Source of the DNA: Gammaproteobacteria bacterium
GTDB lineage: Bacteria > Pseudomonadota > Gammaproteobacteria > Pseudomonadales > Litorivicinaceae
Direction: 5' to 3'
NCBI GenBank assembly: GCA_002717305.1
Contig: PBDH01000029.1
Location: 1 to 26,425 of the forward strand
DNA length: 26,425 nt
Shown here: in pieces, positions 23,047-26,425 of the stretch
How the letters are laid out: each line of letters opens with the position of its first letter
How positions within the stretch are numbered: position 1 is the first letter of the stretch
Notes under the pieces: model-generated
Databases searched by the model: none
What the model saw: the letters and a program-made list of their open reading frames with translations, nothing else
Told to the model about the DNA's origin: nothing
Made by a program: the position numbers and the translations under genes

Positions 23047-23615
23047 GATATAGGTCTCAACAAGTGTAGCCAGTCAATGCCAGCCTTCAATTCCTTGATT
23101 ATTTCAAATCCTTCTAGGTCTAGAGTTTCGCTTTGCCCACATTCTATAACGAGGTGTGAGTCTTGATGCACTTTATCTTTGATCCATGCAAGAAATTTTT
23201 GGCTTAACCCATGATGAAAAGGCGGATCAGCAAAGATGATGTTGGCATGAATGAATATTTCACTGGGAACATCGAAGACATCATTGGCTATCACATTCGC
23301 CTGCGCGTGAAGCTGAAACCGTTCGACATTGCTCTGAATGTGTTTGGCTACTTGAGGGTCTTGCTCAACGAACGTACAGCTCAATGCGCCGCGTGATAAG
23401 GCTTCGAAACCTAGGGCGCCACTTCCGGCGAAACAATCTAAAATTGATGCTCCCGGTATTGATGGCACTAACCAATTAAAAAGCGTCTCCCTCACACGAT
23501 TGGGCGTTGGACGAAGCCCCGTACGGTTAAGTACCTCAATCTTTGAGCGTTTAAGCGAACCGCCAATGATTCGAATTCCCGCCGTTGATTTGTGTTTGTA
23601 CGTCTCTCTTTTCAT
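23043..23615 (-). CDS. rsmD: 16S rRNA (guanine(966)-N(2))-methyltransferase RsmD
   Basis: RsmD methylates the N2 of G966 in 16S rRNA on assembled 30S particles using S-adenosylmethionine. From ATG 23615 it has 190 residues. Family features are IRIIGG...LRPTPNRVRETLFNWL, the SAM-binding loop LDCFAGSGALGFEALSRGA, a following EQD that binds the SAM ribose, and the catalytic DPPF. ATG 23615 was preferred to a TTG two codons upstream. It ends by overlapping coaD and is divergent from ftsY across 49 bp; rsmD next to ftsYEX is the normal gammaproteobacterial arrangement. Confidence 0.96.
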   Translation of the reverse strand: MKRETYKHKSTAGIRIIGGSLKRSKIEVLNRTGLRPTPNRVRETLFNWLVPSIPGASILDCFAGSGALGFEALSRGALSCTFVEQDPQVAKHIQSNVERFQLHAQANVIANDVFDVPSEIFIHANIIFADPPFHHGLSQKFLAWIKDKVHQDSHLVIECGQSETLDLEGFEIIKELKAGIDWLHLLRPIS

Positions 23616-23664
23616 CTGCAAATGCTATCATCTCGTCTCATTATTTTTAGGACTTTCGATCGCT

Positions 23665-24735
23665 ATGCTATTCGATCCGCTGCTACTTATCGGTTTAGCC
23701 CTTGTGCTTGCGGTCGCCTGCTGGCTTTTGATTCGACGGAAGGAAAACACCCCGGAACAGACCCATTCGATTCATGGTAGCGAGCGAGAAGCTGTAGCAA
23801 AGCGTGCAGCGATAGGGTTAGCAGAGCCTACCAGCTTTTTTAAAGGGCTTTCGCGCTCTCGGGCGCAATTATCGAGCAGTCTAAGAGGCTTATTCAGTGA
23901 TGGTTTTAATGAGGAAATTCGTGAAGATCTTGAAGGGATTCTTCTGTCGTCAGATGTCGGCGTAGACACGACGGATTGGGTGTTGGAAAAACTTGAACAG
24001 CGTTCAAGACAGGAAAGTGTTTCGGATCCAGATGGGCTTCTGGCGCTTGTTAAAGAAATTTTGGCTTCCACTTTGCCGGTATCTGAAGGTACTGCCGAAG
24101 AGGGCGCGACCACACCACATGTGATTTTAATGATCGGTGTGAACGGGGTCGGTAAGACAACTACCATCGGGAAATTGGCGCATCGTTATCAGACACGTGG
24201 AAAAACAGTGCTGTTAGCGGCGGGTGATACTTTTCGGGCGGCAGCAGTTGAGCAGTTGAAAAGCTGGGGTGAGCAAAATGGGGTTCCCGTGATTGCACAA
24301 GATAGTGGAGCGGATTCGGCATCGGTCTTATACGATGCGTGTGCATCTGCGAGGGCTCGCGGTATTGACGTCGTTTTAGCTGATACTGCTGGTCGTCTTC
24401 AAAACAAGACAAACTTAATGAATGAGCTTGAGAAGATTGGTCGCGTGTTAGCTAAGTTGGACATCGGTGCACCACATGAAGTGCTGCTGGTTTTAGATGC
24501 CGGTACTGGTCAAAATGCTATTAGTCAAACACGAGAGTTTATGAAAACAATTCGACCAACTGGTTTGGTCTTGACCAAGCTCGATGGCACGGCTAGGGGC
24601 GGTGTGATCTTTGCACTTTCCCGAGAATTTGGATTACCGATTCGTTACGTTGGCCTCGGCGAAAGGGCAGAGGACTTGAGGCCGTTTGATGCTACGTCAT
24701 TTGTCGATGCCATTTTTGGGGAGACTGGTGAGTGA
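23665..24735 (+). CDS. ftsY: Signal recognition particle receptor FtsY
   Basis: FtsY is the membrane-associated SRP receptor GTPase that delivers ribosome-nascent-chain complexes to the Sec translocon. From ATG 23665 it has 356 residues. In place of the long acidic A domain of E. coli FtsY (497 residues), it begins with one hydrophobic helix (residues ~5-23) followed by RRKEN, so it is probably anchored directly. The NG domain is complete: GVNGVGKTTT (G1, ~158-167), DTFRAAA, DTAGR, TKLDG, and GLGERAEDLRPFD near the end. The frame is open further upstream but that part is antisense to rsmD. A GGA lies 12 bp before the ATG, a weak ribosome site. The end overlaps ftsE (GTGA). Confidence 0.96.
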   Translation: MLFDPLLLIGLALVLAVACWLLIRRKENTPEQTHSIHGSEREAVAKRAAIGLAEPTSFFKGLSRSRAQLSSSLRGLFSDGFNEEIREDLEGILLSSDVGVDTTDWVLEKLEQRSRQESVSDPDGLLALVKEILASTLPVSEGTAEEGATTPHVILMIGVNGVGKTTTIGKLAHRYQTRGKTVLLAAGDTFRAAAVEQLKSWGEQNGVPVIAQDSGADSASVLYDACASARARGIDVVLADTAGRLQNKTNLMNELEKIGRVLAKLDIGAPHEVLLVLDAGTGQNAISQTREFMKTIRPTGLVLTKLDGTARGGVIFALSREFGLPIRYVGLGERAEDLRPFDATSFVDAIFGETGE

Positions 24736-25403
24736 TAGAGTTCGAGGGTGTAGCTAAGATCTACGAAGGACATCGTGAAGCGCTCTCAGACGTAAATTTT
24801 CGTTTGGCGCCCGGGGAGATGGCTTTCTTGACCGGACACTCTGGTGCAGGGAAGTCGACACTACTGCGCTTGATCCTTGGGTTGGAAAAATCTTCATCAG
24901 GCATTGTACGGGTGGCGGGTTCTGATTTATCAACCTTGTCTGGCGAAAAATTGGCGCGCTATCGGCGGCGTGTCGGGGTTGTATTTCAGGATCCGAATCT
25001 CGAAGATGATCTCTCGGTGTACGATAATGTTGCGCTTCCGCTGAGAATCTCGGGATTTAGTGAATCTGAGATTCCAAAGCGGGTAAACGCTGCTTTGTCG
25101 AGGGTCGATCTTTCCGATCAAGCAAATGCCAGCCCACGCTTTTTATCCGGCGGGCAGCAGCAACGCGTCGGAATAGCGCGAGCGATTGTTCACAGGCCAG
25201 CACTTTTGGTTGCAGATGAGCCAACCGGGAATCTAGATCCGGAGTTGTCGGCACGCGTGATGAGGATGTTTACTCAGTTTCAACAGTTGGGGGTGACCAT
25301 CTTAGTTGCCACACACGAGCGCGCTGTGGTTGATTCCTTACCATTTCGTCGGCTGGTGATTGAAAAAGGCCGATTGGTTTCTGATGGCATGGGGTCTAGG
25401 TAG
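24732..25403 (+). CDS. ftsE: Cell division ATP-binding protein FtsE
   Basis: FtsE is the ATPase of the FtsEX complex, which couples the Z-ring to periplasmic peptidoglycan hydrolase activation. It has 223 residues, as usual. It contains Walker A TGHSGAGKST (about 34-43), Q-loop VFQDPNLEDDLSV, signature LSGGQQQR, Walker B LLVADEPTGNLDP and H-loop ATHERA. The start is GTG at 24732, inside the ftsY stop (GTGATAG), giving MIEFEGV, the expected FtsE N-terminus. It ends sharing one base with the ftsX start (TAGTG). Coupled translation keeps FtsE and FtsX levels matched. Confidence 0.97.
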   Translation: MIEFEGVAKIYEGHREALSDVNFRLAPGEMAFLTGHSGAGKSTLLRLILGLEKSSSGIVRVAGSDLSTLSGEKLARYRRRVGVVFQDPNLEDDLSVYDNVALPLRISGFSESEIPKRVNAALSRVDLSDQANASPRFLSGGQQQRVGIARAIVHRPALLVADEPTGNLDPELSARVMRMFTQFQQLGVTILVATHERAVVDSLPFRRLVIEKGRLVSDGMGSR

Positions 25404-26308
25404 TGACCCGATGGATTTTGGATCACTTGCAAGCCATCAAAGACGCGTGGAAACGAACCGCTGATCGTCTGACCCAGTTTGTGGTCTTGGTTTGTTTATT
25501 AGGTATTTTATTAGCCATACCGGGTTGGCTAGCTCAGATCTGGCTCAGCATGGCTTCCTTAGTACCCGAGGAGGCTGTGCAGAGCGAAGCCATCGTGTTT
25601 TTGAATAAAGAACTTGATGTTGAGGCGAGAATCGAGCTGGAGCGTGTTCTCAGTGAAATGAAGGAGATTGAGCAGGTCATCTTTGTAGCAAAAAATATTG
25701 CTCTGAAAGAGCTCAGTGCGCAAGATGGGCTTGGCCCGATTGCTGATCTTCAGGCTAATAATCCGCTTCCCGATGCACTCCGTCTTAAGTTTTCGATTCG
25801 AGCACTCAAAATTACTGAAAATAATGTTATTACGACCTTACTGGCTGATAAACGTGTCTTGTCGTTGCGTTATTTTCCATCGACTCGGGTTCAATATTCC
25901 TCCTTGGTAGAAAAGCTGGGTTTACTCGGTGTTGGCCTGTCAGGCTTAGCTGTTCTTGGCGTGGCAATGGCTGTTTTTCTGGTGGCTGCTGCCGATGTAG
26001 TCGATGATCAACGTCGCATTGAACTTTACACACTGCTTGGTGCGTCGAAAAGCTTTATCCGTAGGCCTTATTTGTATCGTGCTACGTGGCTAGGTGTCCT
26101 TTCCGGGTTGATTGCTTGCCTTGTGATTACCTCCTTAAATGAGTTATTCTCTTCTGATCTCGCATTAAATTTAAAAGTTTTAGATTCAAGACTTGAATAT
26201 CTCCCTGTCGACAGTAGAACGGCTATTGGTGTAGCGACCGTAGCGATATTTGCAAGTTGGGTTGGTGCGGAACGTGCTGTGAGTAGGCGACTTAATGCTC
26301 TTCATTAG
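25403..26308 (+). CDS. ftsX: Cell division membrane protein FtsX
   Basis: FtsX is the inner-membrane partner of FtsE and transmits ATPase action to periplasmic activators of amidases such as EnvC. It has 301 residues. A cytoplasmic N-terminus is followed by TM1 (FVVLVCLLGILLAIPGWL), a periplasmic domain (about residues 55-160) with the family NPLPDALRLKF motif, then TM2 (LLGVGLSGLAVLGVAMAVFLVAA), DVVDDQRRIELYTLLGASKSFIRRPYLY (a conserved FtsX cytoplasmic segment, longest block given in parts as DDQRRIELYTLLGAS), and TM3-TM4. The start is GTG at 25403, overlapping the ftsE stop by one base. Hydrophobicity and context agree, so identity is firm. Confidence 0.96.
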   Translation: MTRWILDHLQAIKDAWKRTADRLTQFVVLVCLLGILLAIPGWLAQIWLSMASLVPEEAVQSEAIVFLNKELDVEARIELERVLSEMKEIEQVIFVAKNIALKELSAQDGLGPIADLQANNPLPDALRLKFSIRALKITENNVITTLLADKRVLSLRYFPSTRVQYSSLVEKLGLLGVGLSGLAVLGVAMAVFLVAAADVVDDQRRIELYTLLGASKSFIRRPYLYRATWLGVLSGLIACLVITSLNELFSSDLALNLKVLDSRLEYLPVDSRTAIGVATVAIFASWVGAERAVSRRLNALH

Positions 26309-26408
26309 ATACAAAAGGGCAGGAATCAGGCTTTATTTTCAGCGTAGTGGAACTAAAACATGGTAATTTTATCTGTATATTAAAAATTGGAAAACAGGGA
26401 GGTCGGTA

Positions 26409-26425
26409 ATGTCAAGTATGCAGGA
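26409..26425 (+). CDS. rpoH: Start of a gene, probably rpoH (sigma-32), cut by the window end
   Basis: Only 17 bases are present: ATG then codons for S-S-M-Q. A strong ribosome site GGGAGG (26398-26403) lies 5 bp upstream. rpoH follows ftsX in E. coli and Pseudomonas, and its product often has Met-Gln near the start, so rpoH is the best guess by position. The 100-bp region before it (26309-26408) holds a possible -10 TATATT (26376-26381) without a clear -35. The identity cannot be shown from the sequence in the window. Confidence 0.55.

Noticed and set aside
23500..23664. 55-codon N-terminal extension of FtsY
   Set aside because: It is antisense to rsmD and has no FtsY-like sequence; ATG 23665 gives a membrane-anchored FtsY of sensible length.

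Overview
The window is a dense stretch of core chromosome from a gammaproteobacterium of moderate G+C. Gene content and order are the evidence: gmk-rpoZ-spoT-ridA, oxyR-recG-ubiA, rph/crc/pyrE, argB-algC-dut-coaBC, rpmBG-mutM/coaD-rsmD and ftsYEX-rpoH. From memory, this combination, including a crc gene between rph and pyrE and ridA after spoT, resembles Pseudomonas-type gammaproteobacteria more than Enterobacteria. The species cannot be named from the sequence. No tRNA, rRNA, CRISPR array, insertion sequence or phage gene was seen.

Layout. (1) 1-5.1 kb: phosphate module. The tail of pstA, then pstB and phoU run rightward and meet phoR and phoB, which run leftward. A good PhoB-box-plus--10 promoter precedes phoB, and 368 bp with no convincing gene separates phoB from phoR. 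(2) 5.1-6.7 kb: a small accessory patch. It holds a short decayed piece of a Gfo/Idh/MocA-family dehydrogenase and a YbjJ-like MFS transporter. (3) 6.85-10.7 kb: oxyR-recG-ubiA on the minus strand with overlapping ends. (4) 10.7-11.5 kb: a YeeZ-like NAD(P)-binding protein starting 4 bp from oxyR, head to head. (5) 11.5-15 kb: gmk-rpoZ-spoT-ridA on the minus strand (GMP kinase, RNA polymerase omega, (p)ppGpp synthetase/hydrolase, RidA). (6) 15-17.3 kb: rph (+), crc-like (-), pyrE (+). (7) 17.3-21.2 kb: coaBC-dut-algC-argB on the minus strand, tightly overlapped. (8) 21.3-23.6 kb: rpmB-rpmG-mutM (+) facing rsmD-coaD (-). (9) 23.7-26.4 kb: ftsY-ftsE-ftsX (+), then the first codons of a gene that by position should be rpoH.

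Functionally the region covers phosphate sensing and uptake, peroxide response, stringent response, carbon catabolite control (Crc-like), nucleotide, arginine, CoA and ubiquinone synthesis, DNA repair (RecG, MutM), translation (L28, L33, RsmD), membrane targeting (FtsY) and division (FtsEX).

I did not find a clearly new multi-gene system. The points most worth a second look are the Crc-like protein that has lost most ExoIII catalytic residues, the decayed dehydrogenase fragment beside phoB, the phoB promoter, the split phoB/phoR pair with an unexplained spacer, and the near-universal overlap of convergent gene ends, which leaves no room for intrinsic terminators.
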